Source of the DNA: UBA8828 sp964510855
Lineage (GTDB): Bacteria; Verrucomicrobiota; Verrucomicrobiia; Opitutales; UBA953
Reading direction: 5' to 3'
Assembly (NCBI GenBank): GCA_964510855.1
Contig: CAZEDB010000002.1
Location: 62,001-126,000, forward strand
Length of the DNA stretch: 64,000 nucleotides
Shown here: positions 52,202 to 62,018 of the stretch, in pieces
Position numbering within the stretch: position 1 is the first letter of the stretch
Layout of the letters: every line of letters starts with the position of its first letter
Program-made: the position numbers and the translations under genes
The notes under the pieces: model-generated
Databases searched by the model: none
What the model was told of the DNA's origin: nothing
The model's input: only the letters and a program-made list of their open reading frames with translations

Positions 52202-52221
52202 AACTCCGAGCGTCGGGAGTT
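52202..52221. repeat. short hairpin in the divergent DUF3472/Verru_Chthon A control region
   Basis: The sequence at 52202-52221 folds as AACTCCGA, loop GCG, TCGG(G)AGTT: an 8-bp stem with one bulged G. It lies 12-31 bp upstream of the DUF3472 start on the minus strand, so it would fall in the 5' leader or operator zone. It could be a regulator site or an mRNA leader hairpin; nothing else decides between these. Confidence 0.35.
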
Positions 52222-52311
52222 CCGATTAACTCTAAAATACATCAAAAAAATGCGATCGTAGAGGGGAAATCCTATTGAAGTCCCTTCAGTTGGTGGTAAC
52301 TTTGTTAGACC

Positions 52312-55300
52312 TTGTCAGCCCCCAGACAACGCACGGGTTTTAGCTTGGTCTTGTCCCTCGCGGTCATGGCTTTGCTCGTCCTTGTCGTACTTAGTCTCGC
52401 GGGTTTTTTAAGCTTAGAATCTCGAGCTGCGACAGCCCGCTTAGCCGCCGCCCAAGGCCGATTGGCTGCCCTAGCTAGTCTGAGACTCGCGATAGCTCAC
52501 CTGCAACAGGAAGCCGGAGCCGACCGACGTGTGACGGCAAGGGCCGACCTCACAGCAGATGCTACCCAACCGGGATGGGATTGGTCGACGATTCGTAACC
52601 CACTTTGGACGGGAGTTTGGCGCACCGACATACCGCAGCAGCCCCCCTCTTGGCTCATCAGCGGCAGGCATGACCGAGCAGCCGGATCGCAGTCCGTCTC
52701 GCTCAGCGGAGCGTCTGACTATGGTGCCAACCAATGGCTCCCTTGGCAGGCAACCGAGGAGTACTCGTCGACCGCCGCCGATGCGCTACCCATCCCTCTT
52801 GTCGGCAATAACTCAGCCACACCAAGTGAGGCCGCGACCGCCACCGACCCAGGACGACCCGACGGTCGCATCACGCTCCCCAGAATTGCCGCACCTGATG
52901 CTGGAGGACTCGGCTACGCCTATTGGATTGGCGATGAAGGTATTAAAGCTCGTGCAAACCTGTATGATGCACGTCACGCACCGGGCACTTCGGCAGACGT
53001 CGCTCGAGGTATGCTAAGAGGGAGTGGACGCGCAGGTATCAACGCAGTGCCAGGCTTCGAATCGCTGACTCCTGATTTGTCACTCATAGCCAACTTAACC
53101 GGTCACGCTGAACTCGGCCTCCCGGAGGTTATTGCCAAGGGTTACTCCGATGCTCCACCTACCGGGCTAGCTTCTTCTGCACTGCGTCACCGTCGCCATC
53201 GGCACGACCTGTCGTTTTGGTCCCAAGGACTGCCCGTCGATTCCTTTTGGGGAGGACTGAAGGTCGACCTCTCACAAGCCTTCGAGACGAGCGATACCGA
53301 ATTCTTAGCCAGTGAGTTTGGGGAGGGACCAGGAGGTGCTACCCTGCTGTTCTATGAAATGAATCGGACAACACGAACCCAACCTCCATATATGGCATTT
53401 CAACGCGCGCAAAAAATCTGGATGCCGATTTGGGTGCCCGAAAATCTCTCGGATGCCTCGAATGCACGACCCTTCCGCTACGACGTCGCCGCACTTTACA
53501 CCCACAACTGGCACGACCCCGACGACTCAACCCGGGGCTACGTCGCCCTTCGCGGGCCTACCTGGCTTCTTCTGCGCGACTACCATCGTCTCTATAAGTC
53601 AGTGGAGTGGCCGACGGCGAATACGCCGACACTACCAGCGCGCACCTTCTGGCCCAACGTGGTGCAGAATGAGCGCATGCAGCCCGGCGTGGGGGGAACC
53701 TTCCATTACAGCCACATCTTCAACCGGATGGATATTCCCAACAACGGGACCGAAAGGAGCGACCCCTTTGTCAATGATGTTAACGGCGCCGCCTTCCAGG
53801 CTAGTTCCTATACTCTCTCAACGCGCGCCGCCAGCAATGGCTCACTCGGTTCAGGCTGCCCCAGCATTAAGCCCGTACGCATTGCAGCCACTCCTTACAT
53901 CTCGCGAGTTGCCGTGGTCTTCGGCGTGCAGCGACAGGGAACGGCCATGCGGCTGGTGTGTACGCCCGTGGTAATTCTGCACAACCCTTTCAACGTATCG
54001 ATGGCGCTTCGTCGGATGAATACCACCGACAGCGCCGCGGCTCGACTATCCTTCCGTTTCTGGAACTCATGGATTTTTGACTTTGGCCTGCCCGAACGCC
54101 CCGTAACCGATCCTTTACGCTCCTGGAACCGTAATCTGCTGCAGCTGGCACAGAGTTCTGACTCCTCCTCCAGTACAGTAGAAAGTCTCCGCACCTATAT
54201 TCCCCATGATACCGTACTCGCCCCCGGAGAGTTTAGAATTTTTACGCCACCTGCAAGCCAGCCCATTCCGTTTACACGCGTTGCCACGACTGCTAACACT
54301 TACGACTTTAACGGCGGCTTCTGGCTCAACATCCCAGGCCCTGATGGCTTCCCTCTGAATCTCTCCGGTGAGGCCATGACAGTTGGCCTCCGTCCGCAAG
54401 GAGCCTTCTACATTCGACACCTCATGACGAGCTGGCCTGGGGACTCAATCATGGAGCCTGCCACGGGTTGGGATGGGATTTACAACCGTAGTAGCGAACA
54501 CACCGAGCTATTCGACAGCGAGATGAATGCTGCCCGCAACGGCACCGCAGGCGTCCGAACCTTCCCAGCCGGTTTCACTTTCCCCGCACCAGGCTCACCA
54601 CCTCAGATCTTCGCTGTCATCGATTACTCCGTACGCTGGCCACGTGACCCACTGCCCTACCCCATCATGACGCACTCAAATCCGCTCGCCATGATGACAC
54701 GAGGCGACGCCAACGGCTTCCCCCCCTACAACCCTTCCTTCGGTACTACCTACGCAACCAGCTCGCCCAGTTACCGTCTCAATCTTCGCTCGCCTAACAC
54801 CTGGGGCGAGGCATTCGAGGCAGGTGACAGCGGAGGACAGTTAGGCTTGGGCGGCCTTTCCAACACCACCGGTCAAGGCGGCCAAACTTCCGCCGTACTG
54901 ACCGCGGTTCCATTACGGGCCCCGCAGTCATTGGCTGAATACGCACACGCTAATCTGACGATGCGCGACCAAGACCCTCTCTACACTATAGGAAGCAGTT
55001 TTGCCTCACCCAATATACCCTTAGACAAAGTTGTTCACTATCGACCGACGGAAAACTGGACTGATGCAGATAGAACTTATCTGGCCAATCTCGCCATCTG
55101 GGATCGGTATTTCCTCTCATCGATTGCACCCGAAGTCGCGGCGGGAGGTTCTACGACTGCACGCTCCCACCAACAAGTGCTTACTGACTTCCTCGACGGA
55201 AAGACACCACTGGCTAACCCCCGTATACAATTATGGCGCGGACGCTTCTCCCCTTCAACCACCGTACGCACTGAAGCGCTCGACTGGAATAAAGTAGCTG

Positions 55301-56298
55301 GGCATTTAGTCGTCGAAGGCGCATTTAACATTAACTCAACCTCGGTCGAGGCATGGACAGCGGTGCTAGCCGCTACCAAGGGCGTACCAAACGGTGGCGA
55401 CAGCTCGGCCGACACCCGCTTCCCTAGAACCGAGCGAGCTGGAGCCTCTGCCACCGCCGCGCCGCGATCGCCCTTCGCCTCGGCGACGAGTTGGAGCGGG
55501 TTTTCAGATTTAAATGACGACCAAATTCGACTGCTCGCTCGGTGTATCGTCGACGAAATCCGCTTCCGCACTCAATTCGTAGTTCGAACCCCCATCGACC
55601 GACAACTTAACAAGTCTGTAAATCTCGCCGATGAGCGCCGCTTCCGTGGCGCAACTACCGGCACGAAAGTAAATGTCCCAACCCCATTCCTCGGGCTTTC
55701 TCAATTCGTCAACCGCTTCCTCGACATCTCTACCACCGCTCCTGGCAGCACCAAAAACACCAAGCTCGCCCAAGCCAAGGCAGGATGTCTACAAGCGGCA
55801 ATCTCCAGAGCCGAAGCAGACGGCGGACAACTCAGCAACCGTACCACGGCGGCCCCGACGATTGACCCAGGCAACTTCACTGCCCTCGATAAAGGGCCAG
55901 GACAACAGTCATGGTCGGTTAATCCAGCAGCCCTGGAGAGCGTCGATGCCGGCACTCGCCTTAGGACGGCCGATGTCAAAGAAGCCTCGAACCAAGCCCA
56001 TGCTGCCCTTTTTGCTCCGGGCTCACTTCTACAACAGGACATCTTGGCCGCCATCGGTTCACATATCAGCGCGCGGTCCGACACCTTCGTCATCCGCGCC
56101 TACGGTGACATCCGCAGCGAAGGCGGCGAGACACGCGGTCGCGCCTGGATTGAAGCCGTAGTCCAGCGCACGCCTGACTACTGTATCACCACCGACGCTG
56201 CCCACGCGGATCCCGATTTGATACTGCCCATCAACAAGCAACTCGGCCGACGTTTTCGTATCGTCTCAGCACGCTGGCTACGCCCCGATGAAATCTAA
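52312..56298 (+). CDS. Verru_Chthon cassette protein A-like giant GspK-type pseudopilin
   Basis: 1328 residues, TTG start, with no ATG available before the conserved N-terminus. Residues 7-31 (RTGFSLVLSLAVMALLVLVV) form a prepilin-like segment: Gly-Phe cleavage context and a hydrophobic helix, but Leu instead of Glu at mature position 5, as in GspK/PilX minor pseudopilins. LAAAQGRLAALASLRLAIAH and LQQEAGADRRVTARA are typical of the Verru_Chthon cassette A family. The C-terminus (SDTFVIRAYGDIRSEG, GRAWIEAVVQRTPDYC) fits GspK-like ends. Most of the length is a Pro/Ser/Thr/Asn-rich beta region of unknown fold. The cassette's usual B, C and D genes are absent. Base use seems richer in G/C at third positions than the neighbouring fucosidase genes. 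The 3' end overlaps the next gene by 11 bases. Confidence 0.82.
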   Translation: MSAPRQRTGFSLVLSLAVMALLVLVVLSLAGFLSLESRAATARLAAAQGRLAALASLRLAIAHLQQEAGADRRVTARADLTADATQPGWDWSTIRNPLWTGVWRTDIPQQPPSWLISGRHDRAAGSQSVSLSGASDYGANQWLPWQATEEYSSTAADALPIPLVGNNSATPSEAATATDPGRPDGRITLPRIAAPDAGGLGYAYWIGDEGIKARANLYDARHAPGTSADVARGMLRGSGRAGINAVPGFESLTPDLSLIANLTGHAELGLPEVIAKGYSDAPPTGLASSALRHRRHRHDLSFWSQGLPVDSFWGGLKVDLSQAFETSDTEFLASEFGEGPGGATLLFYEMNRTTRTQPPYMAFQRAQKIWMPIWVPENLSDASNARPFRYDVAALYTHNWHDPDDSTRGYVALRGPTWLLLRDYHRLYKSVEWPTANTPTLPARTFWPNVVQNERMQPGVGGTFHYSHIFNRMDIPNNGTERSDPFVNDVNGAAFQASSYTLSTRAASNGSLGSGCPSIKPVRIAATPYISRVAVVFGVQRQGTAMRLVCTPVVILHNPFNVSMALRRMNTTDSAAARLSFRFWNSWIFDFGLPERPVTDPLRSWNRNLLQLAQSSDSSSSTVESLRTYIPHDTVLAPGEFRIFTPPASQPIPFTRVATTANTYDFNGGFWLNIPGPDGFPLNLSGEAMTVGLRPQGAFYIRHLMTSWPGDSIMEPATGWDGIYNRSSEHTELFDSEMNAARNGTAGVRTFPAGFTFPAPGSPPQIFAVIDYSVRWPRDPLPYPIMTHSNPLAMMTRGDANGFPPYNPSFGTTYATSSPSYRLNLRSPNTWGEAFEAGDSGGQLGLGGLSNTTGQGGQTSAVLTAVPLRAPQSLAEYAHANLTMRDQDPLYTIGSSFASPNIPLDKVVHYRPTENWTDADRTYLANLAIWDRYFLSSIAPEVAAGGSTTARSHQQVLTDFLDGKTPLANPRIQLWRGRFSPSTTVRTEALDWNKVAGHLVVEGAFNINSTSVEAWTAVLAATKGVPNGGDSSADTRFPRTERAGASATAAPRSPFASATSWSGFSDLNDDQIRLLARCIVDEIRFRTQFVVRTPIDRQLNKSVNLADERRFRGATTGTKVNVPTPFLGLSQFVNRFLDISTTAPGSTKNTKLAQAKAGCLQAAISRAEADGGQLSNRTTAAPTIDPGNFTALDKGPGQQSWSVNPAALESVDAGTRLRTADVKEASNQAHAALFAPGSLLQQDILAAIGSHISARSDTFVIRAYGDIRSEGGETRGRAWIEAVVQRTPDYCITTDAAHADPDLILPINKQLGRRFRIVSARWLRPDEI

Positions 56299-57013
56299 TC
56301 GTATGCGTTTGCTTGCTACCCTAATTTTATTGCCACTCGCAGTCGTAGCCCAACAAGCCGTGGAGCCGCCATTGATTTCTGCACGCTTCCGCCTGTTGGC
56401 GTTTTCGGAGCCAATCGACGGCGGATACACGCTGAAGAAAAATTGGTGCCCTTTGCTTATTACCTCGGACTTCCTGACTGCGGAACAATCTTATCGCGGC
56501 CCGGCGGACCTAACCATCCTACGAAAGACAGCCACCGGGTCGACTCAGCCAATCGCGAGCACACGGCTTACCGACGGCGCAAGACTCATCCTTCTACTCA
56601 CGCCCGACGGCAACGGCGGGCAACGTATCGTACAAGTGGACGACGCGCCGGGTTCTTTCCCTCATGGCACGGTGCGCTTCTTCAACCTGACCGGCAATCG
56701 GTTAGGACTTAGAGTCGACGGCCGTTCAATCGTCATCGATGCCGGCGCTGAGACTGTCATCCGCCCCTCACCTGATGCCCGCGGCTATGCCTCAATGCAA
56801 CTGATGACGCAGAAGAATGGCGAATGGGGTGTGGGCTATAACTTGAGAATTTTCTCCCAAGAGGATGTGCGGACCATCTACTTCGTGCTTCCAGGCCCCA
56901 CCGACTCCCATGGGGTTAGCCTTAAAGGGGTCGAGGAAAGGAAGACGAAGGAAACTCCTGCAATAGACATCCCGGGCTCGAAACCTGAAGCAGCCGGACC
57001 GATCCAAAGGTAA
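56288..57013 (+). CDS. secreted beta-rich hypothetical protein, partner of the Verru_Chthon A gene
   Basis: 241 residues with a signal peptide (MRLLATLILLPLAVVAQQ; cleavage probably after AQQ or VAQ). The mature region is beta-rich (FRLLAFSEPIDGGYTLKK, ADLTILRKTATG, GARLILLLTPDG). It contains the segment FPHGTVRFFNLTGNRLGLRV with IVIDAGAETVIRPSPDA, a pattern I associate with uncharacterised Verrucomicrobiota proteins. The last 40 residues are Lys/Glu/Pro-rich and probably disordered. No family name can be given. It begins inside the Verru_Chthon A gene, overlapping by 11 bases in another frame, so the two are translationally coupled and likely act together at the cell envelope. Confidence 0.7.
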   Translation: MKSNRMRLLATLILLPLAVVAQQAVEPPLISARFRLLAFSEPIDGGYTLKKNWCPLLITSDFLTAEQSYRGPADLTILRKTATGSTQPIASTRLTDGARLILLLTPDGNGGQRIVQVDDAPGSFPHGTVRFFNLTGNRLGLRVDGRSIVIDAGAETVIRPSPDARGYASMQLMTQKNGEWGVGYNLRIFSQEDVRTIYFVLPGPTDSHGVSLKGVEERKTKETPAIDIPGSKPEAAGPIQR

Positions 57014-57017
57014 CTCA

Positions 57018-58733
57018 TTAGGCAAGGCGCCAGTCAATGACCTCTGCCTGCGCCGTGCGACGACCTTGCCAGCGATTCCATGCTAGACGGACTGCTAAAT
57101 CGATAGGCTTCCCCGCTGGAGGTGTACGTTCTGCCATGCGCCAAGCCACTAAACCAAGGCGGCGCCCTCCAGGTAAAAATAGCGTATGACGGAAGTTGAG
57201 ACCTCCCTCGCCAAAGCGTTGTACATCACGATCGAGCGTCACCGCAGAAATTCCGAAGATAGGCTCAGGATTACCCTCGCCATAGGGTTGCAACATCTCG
57301 AGCTCATCGAGCAAACGGTCATCAACTTCTTCAGATTTAATCCAATGCGCAATTTCTATTCTATTCCCTTCGACCTTAGTGGCGGTTGCGAGTTGCGCGG
57401 CTATCGCGGCGGCGAAACGGGTACGAAATTCAGCTAAATTAACCAGAGGCATGCTGACACCTACCGCCATGGGGTGACCGCCGTAATTACCGAGCAAATC
57501 ATGACAGGTCTGGAGGGCCGCTACGAGGTCTGTGCCTGGCACGCCGCGACCTGAACCTTTGGCAAGATCTCCTTCTTTACCCAAAACAATGACGGGGCGA
57601 TTAAAGGTACGGCAGAGCTTACCCGCGGCAATGCCCACGACTCCGGGATGCCAATCGCCTTGGGCTACGAGTGCAGCAGCGTCGGTCAACGTCCCTAACT
57701 GCGCCGTAGCCTCTTCCGTAACATGCCGGTCAATCTCTTGACGCTCGCGATTGAGATTATCCAACTCAGTGGCAGCCGCCTGCGAAGCTTCAACCGTCGA
57801 AGCTAAAAGCAACTGCAAGGGCAGCGCGGCATCGGCGAGACGACCGCTGGCATTGATACGAGGACCGAGGCGATACGATACGTCGGTGGCGGAGAGTAAT
57901 TGCCCGGGAATAAGACCGCTGACTTCAATTAACGCACGCATACCCGGACGACGTGCTTCCGATAAAAGGCGTAAGCCATGGGCCGTTAAAATCCGGTTTT
58001 CCTGCCGCAAGGGTACTAAGTCGGCAATGGTGCCGAGCGCGGCTAAATCTAAGTAATCTTTTACCGCCACGGCGGTACCACGTTCGTCACCCCGGAGACG
58101 TAGTACCTTTAACATACCATGGATGAGTTTAAAAACTAATCCTGCGGTGCATAAGCTCTGCCAGGGTGCATCGGCGGCATCAAAGACGCGTGGATTCACC
58201 ATCAGACAGTCACGCGCTGGGCCATCTTTAGCCACGTGGTGATCGACAATTAAGACATCGATGCCATCGGCACGAAGGCGGGCGACTTCTGTGTGAGAAT
58301 TCGTACCACAGTCGAGGGCAATGAATAAGTTGGGTTTACCGTCGAGGAGAATGCGATCAATAGCGGAAAGGGAGAGTCCATAACCATCTTCCATCCGGCG
58401 GGGTACATACGGTGTGGGTTGGGCGCCGAGTGCTCTTAAGGCATGGACTAAAGACGCCGAACTCGTGACGCCATCGACATCATAGTCACCCAAAATCACG
58501 ATGCACTCCTGGGCATCAATGGCTTGAATCAAACGTTCGGCCGCAGCCCGCATGCCGCCGACTGCAAAAGGGTCACCGACTTGCGACAACTGCGGCCGCA
58601 GATGGCGCTCAGCCTCGGTATCGTCAGGTGTTAAGCTTGCAAGTAGAGCAGCCAAGGCGGGGCTTACGCCCAAACTCCCTGCGAGATAGCTAACGCGCGC
58701 TGCATCCGCAGCACGGTGATTCCAAGTACGCAT
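57018..58733 (-). CDS. recJ: single-stranded-DNA-specific exonuclease RecJ
   Basis: 571 residues, normal for RecJ, a 5'-3' exonuclease in recombination repair and base excision. DHH-family motifs: ILGDYDVDGVTSSASLVHAL (motif I), LFIALDCGTNSHTEVA, DVLIVDHHVAKDGP (DHH, motif III), LAALGTIADLVPL (motif IV) and, in the DHHA1 part, GRGVPGTDLVAAL followed by YGGHPMAVGVSMPL. The C-terminal OB-like domain includes NRIEIAHWIKSEEVDDRLLD and EMLQPYGEGNPEPIFGI. The metal-binding Asp/His set is complete, so activity is expected. The gene is 6 bp downstream of secDF on the same strand, a pairing seen in other bacteria (secDF-recJ). Confidence 0.95.
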   Translation of the reverse strand: MRTWNHRAADAARVSYLAGSLGVSPALAALLASLTPDDTEAERHLRPQLSQVGDPFAVGGMRAAAERLIQAIDAQECIVILGDYDVDGVTSSASLVHALRALGAQPTPYVPRRMEDGYGLSLSAIDRILLDGKPNLFIALDCGTNSHTEVARLRADGIDVLIVDHHVAKDGPARDCLMVNPRVFDAADAPWQSLCTAGLVFKLIHGMLKVLRLRGDERGTAVAVKDYLDLAALGTIADLVPLRQENRILTAHGLRLLSEARRPGMRALIEVSGLIPGQLLSATDVSYRLGPRINASGRLADAALPLQLLLASTVEASQAAATELDNLNRERQEIDRHVTEEATAQLGTLTDAAALVAQGDWHPGVVGIAAGKLCRTFNRPVIVLGKEGDLAKGSGRGVPGTDLVAALQTCHDLLGNYGGHPMAVGVSMPLVNLAEFRTRFAAAIAAQLATATKVEGNRIEIAHWIKSEEVDDRLLDELEMLQPYGEGNPEPIFGISAVTLDRDVQRFGEGGLNFRHTLFLPGGRRLGLVAWRMAERTPPAGKPIDLAVRLAWNRWQGRRTAQAEVIDWRLA

Positions 58734-58739
58734 AAGAGC

Positions 58740-61556
58740 TTAGACTTCCTCTGCTCCGGCTTCCCAGCTGTGCTTACGTTCGCGATCAGCATCTTCAGCC
58801 CGCTCACGCTCGCCACGGTGCCACCAATAGTAAACTGGGGCGGCAATAAAGAGGGAGGAGAAGGTGCCGACAATTACCCCGTAAACGAAGATTTCGCCGT
58901 AGAGACGGACATCTCCTGCTCCGAATGCCCACAAAGCCCCAGCGCTGGAAATCACCGTAATGGAAGTGAGCAAGGTGCGCGACAGAGTTTGATTGAGTGA
59001 GAGATGAATAATGTCCCTCAAGCTGCGTGTAGGCTGCGCCGCAAGATTCTCTCGGATGCGGTCAAAGACCACGATGGTATCGTTAATCGAATACCCCATG
59101 ACCATGAGAATCGCCGCCACCATCGACGCATTGAATTGGCCGCCGAAGAGCACAAAGAGACCAACCACCATCAAGACGTCATGGAGTGTGGAAACCAGTG
59201 CGCCAGCACCGAAGCCAGCCTCAAAGCGTAGGCCAACATAAACGGCGATACCTAGTAAGGCTAAGACGAACGACCACAGGGCGTTCTCCACAATATGCCC
59301 GCTAATGGTAGCACCAATCGCCTGCCGCGAGAGGATTTGCTGATCCACGGGCAGGGAGCCAAAAAGTTCCGGAGTTTTTTCCCGTAGTGCGTCAACAATT
59401 GCGTTCACGTTGGTGAACTCAAGTTTGCCCTCATCACGCGTGAGTTCGGTCTCAATTCGAAGCGTGGGGGCACCGCCGCCCAAGGGGGCAACGCGCATAG
59501 CTGAGGTATCAGGAAGCCCAATTGAAGTCGCAATTTCCTGAATCCAACCGGTATCCACTTTAACATTTGGCGCCAAAGCTACTTCAACAGACTCGCCCCC
59601 GCGGAAATCCTTACCAAAGGCTTCCTTACCGCGGTAACCCAAGAAACCAAGGCCCACCACAATAAGAATCCATGAAACTACAAAGGATTTTCGGGCGTAA
59701 TCAAGGAAGGGGATTTTCCGATTATTACGCGGGCCGGGGATACCGAAAGTTCGCGTAAGCCAGCCGGTGCGCAGGGATAATTCCTGCATACCACGACAAG
59801 TAACTAAGGCAGTGAAGAGTGTCGTAGCGATACCGATAGCGAGGGTCACACCGAAACCACGAATAGGACCCGTACCCATACTCATCAAAATAATGGCGGT
59901 GAGTAGAGTCGTGAGATTGGCGTCGACGATACTCCAGAAGGCACGTTCATAGCCAAGGGAGAGACAAGTCACGGGATCTTTACCTAAAGCCTTCTCTTCG
60001 CGAATACGCTCGAAGATTAAGATGTTCGCATCCACCGCCATACCCAGTGTGAGCACGAGGGCGGCTACGCCAGGCAGGGTAATAGTCGCCTGGAAGTAAG
60101 CCATGGCCCCCAATACCATCGCGAGATTGAGTAAAATACTCAGGAAGGCGAAGACGCCCCCCCAGAGGTAAAAGGCGACTAAGAAGATAATAACGAGCGC
60201 AACTGAAATACTCGAGGCTACGATCGAGCGCTCTTGTGCTTCTTTAGCCAACGAAGGACCGACTGATACAATATCGAGGGTTTTAAGCGGGAACGCCAAG
60301 GGGTTATTGAGCACATTGGCGAGCTCGCCCGCATCCTCACGTCCAAAACTCCCGGTAATAATTGCACCACCTCCGCGTAAGGCTTCACGTACGGTAGGAG
60401 CCGACTGCAAGACGCCGTCTAAGACGATACCCATTTGACCAACGGTGTTGGTGGCAGCATTAAGTGCAGCAATCCGACCCGTCATATCACCGAACTTCAC
60501 CGTACCATCGGTGGTGAAGGTCATATCGACATACCAACTAAAGCCATCATTTGTCCGAGCCTCCGAGCGCGCGATGATATCACCCGTAGCATCGGGTCGC
60601 GTCCGAACATAATAACGGTTGAGAGTTATCTGCCCGGTTGCGCGATTGATATCACGCTCGGTCAAGACCTCATAGCGGGCCACAGGAGAATCAGGCACAC
60701 GCGGGTTTTCAACCAAAGTTCGCGTGCTATTCTCAGGCTCAGCTTCACTAGGGCGTGCAAAACGGTAAACTTGACGAAACTCTAACTTTGCGGGCTTCTT
60801 AAGCGCATCAATAATGTCAGGATTATTGGCGGCATCGGCGCCCGGCATTTGAATTTCGAGTACACGCTCCCCCACCGGACGGATAATAGGTTCGGCCACG
60901 CCGTAGGCATTAATTCGACGATCCATTACCCGTACCGCTTCGTCGATCATACTCGCTCCGCCGCGCTCGGTTCGCTCGGTAAGAGTGCGTTCTGCAATCA
61001 ACAAGCGTTCCTGGGCCTTAGCAGTGAGACTTGAATCGGTGCCAGCTTCGGCCGTCGCGATCGCTGCTTTAGCTTCTTCAACTTGACGCTCGGCATCTCG
61101 AATGGCGCTTTGCGTATCGACTTCGAGGGTGAAGGCCACGCCACCTTGTAAATCAAGACCGAGTTTGAGTCGGCCCTGTGAACGGCGCACCAGTTCCTTA
61201 AGTACTAAGGTATTACGCTTAGCCAGCTCTGGCTCACGAACAAAGGTCGTGGGGTCGAAGAAAAACGGGAGTAAGTCGATAACCTCACCCGTACCTTTAC
61301 CCGCCGCTAAATCACGTAAGGCTTGATAGTAAGTAGGTGCCTTACGTTCTGCTGGTACACTTGCGTCTTGGCTAACATGGGCGGCAACCCGTGCACGGGC
61401 TTCTTGGTCGAGCCCAGTAAAGGTCTCGGCGTTTTGAATGACCGCGCCCGGTGCATAGGCATCGAGCGGGACAGTTTGAATGGGTGATACTTCGTAGATG
61501 GCCGCTCCCAGCGCAAGCAGGGAGACGACGATCTTCCACCAAGGGCGGAGCGTCAT
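58740..61556 (-). CDS. secDF: fused protein translocase subunit SecDF
   Basis: 938 residues from ATG 61556; a longer frame extends upstream over the yajC end but is not conserved. SecD and SecF are one chain. SecD (about 1-600) has the signature RLKLGLDLQGGVAFTLEVD, the periplasmic P1 domain (VARYEVLTERDINRATGQ) and the membrane part with TLPGVAALVLTLGMAVDANI followed by LIFERIREEKALG. SecF (about 620-938) starts IPFLDYARKSF, then GKDFRGGESVEVAL and SINDTIVVFDRIRENL. Twelve membrane helices are expected. SecDF uses the proton-motive force to complete Sec export. An extra segment of about 90 residues lies between helix 1 and the GLDLQGG motif. It follows yajC (19 bp), the normal partner. Confidence 0.96.
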   Translation of the reverse strand: MTLRPWWKIVVSLLALGAAIYEVSPIQTVPLDAYAPGAVIQNAETFTGLDQEARARVAAHVSQDASVPAERKAPTYYQALRDLAAGKGTGEVIDLLPFFFDPTTFVREPELAKRNTLVLKELVRRSQGRLKLGLDLQGGVAFTLEVDTQSAIRDAERQVEEAKAAIATAEAGTDSSLTAKAQERLLIAERTLTERTERGGASMIDEAVRVMDRRINAYGVAEPIIRPVGERVLEIQMPGADAANNPDIIDALKKPAKLEFRQVYRFARPSEAEPENSTRTLVENPRVPDSPVARYEVLTERDINRATGQITLNRYYVRTRPDATGDIIARSEARTNDGFSWYVDMTFTTDGTVKFGDMTGRIAALNAATNTVGQMGIVLDGVLQSAPTVREALRGGGAIITGSFGREDAGELANVLNNPLAFPLKTLDIVSVGPSLAKEAQERSIVASSISVALVIIFLVAFYLWGGVFAFLSILLNLAMVLGAMAYFQATITLPGVAALVLTLGMAVDANILIFERIREEKALGKDPVTCLSLGYERAFWSIVDANLTTLLTAIILMSMGTGPIRGFGVTLAIGIATTLFTALVTCRGMQELSLRTGWLTRTFGIPGPRNNRKIPFLDYARKSFVVSWILIVVGLGFLGYRGKEAFGKDFRGGESVEVALAPNVKVDTGWIQEIATSIGLPDTSAMRVAPLGGGAPTLRIETELTRDEGKLEFTNVNAIVDALREKTPELFGSLPVDQQILSRQAIGATISGHIVENALWSFVLALLGIAVYVGLRFEAGFGAGALVSTLHDVLMVVGLFVLFGGQFNASMVAAILMVMGYSINDTIVVFDRIRENLAAQPTRSLRDIIHLSLNQTLSRTLLTSITVISSAGALWAFGAGDVRLYGEIFVYGVIVGTFSSLFIAAPVYYWWHRGERERAEDADRERKHSWEAGAEEV

Positions 61557-61575
61557 GGTCGGAGCGAGTCCGAGC

Positions 61576-61896
61576 TCAGTTAGAAGTTTCGCCCTGCAGA
61601 ATGGCGGTACGGAGGAAGACGAGACGCACCCCTTCGGCAACTTGCACCGTGACCTTAGTATCGGCGATTGAAACCACTTTGCCGAAGATTCCACCCGAGG
61701 TCATCACCGCATCACCGACGCTCAATTCCGCTTGGAATTTGGCTAAGGCTTTTTGCTGCTTACGCTGCGGGGCGATTAAGAAAAAGTAAAAGGCCACAAA
61801 CATGAGCACAAGCGGCAGGAGACCCATGAGGGAATCCGCGCCACTGGGGCCAGCGGGAGGTGTGTTAAGGAACAGGGTTTGGAGGGTGGGTTTCAT
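61576..61896 (-). CDS. yajC: preprotein translocase accessory subunit YajC
   Basis: 106 residues from ATG 61896 (MKPTLQTLFLNTPPAGPSG), the usual YajC size; upstream in-frame codons are not preferred. One membrane helix at about 25-42 (LMGLLPLVLMFVAFYFFLIA) is followed by the family signature PQRKQQKALAKFQAELSVGD and a beta-barrel-like cytoplasmic part (VMTSGGIFGKVVSIADTKVT). YajC binds SecDF and helps the Sec translocase. It is 19 bp upstream of secDF in the same direction, and about 120 bp from the divergent kup start. Confidence 0.93.
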   Translation of the reverse strand: MKPTLQTLFLNTPPAGPSGADSLMGLLPLVLMFVAFYFFLIAPQRKQQKALAKFQAELSVGDAVMTSGGIFGKVVSIADTKVTVQVAEGVRLVFLRTAILQGETSN

Positions 61897-62018
61897 GTTA
61901 TTTTGCTTGGAAAGGAGGCTTAAGCATGGCGGTAGCTGTGACAAAAAGGCAAGCCCAGTCAGGTAAAATGCAAGGCGGATTGACCCTTAGGCCGTGACAG
62001 GTCAGTCTCCTGCTTTTC

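Noticed and set aside
55077..55571. 164-residue minus-strand open frame inside the Verru_Chthon A gene
   Set aside because: It is antisense to a clear coding region with GC-rich wobble positions, which commonly create long shadow frames; no motif seen.
55673..56161. 162-residue plus-strand frame overlapping Verru_Chthon A
   Set aside because: Proline/Ser-rich shadow of the real frame, with no start signal or family match.
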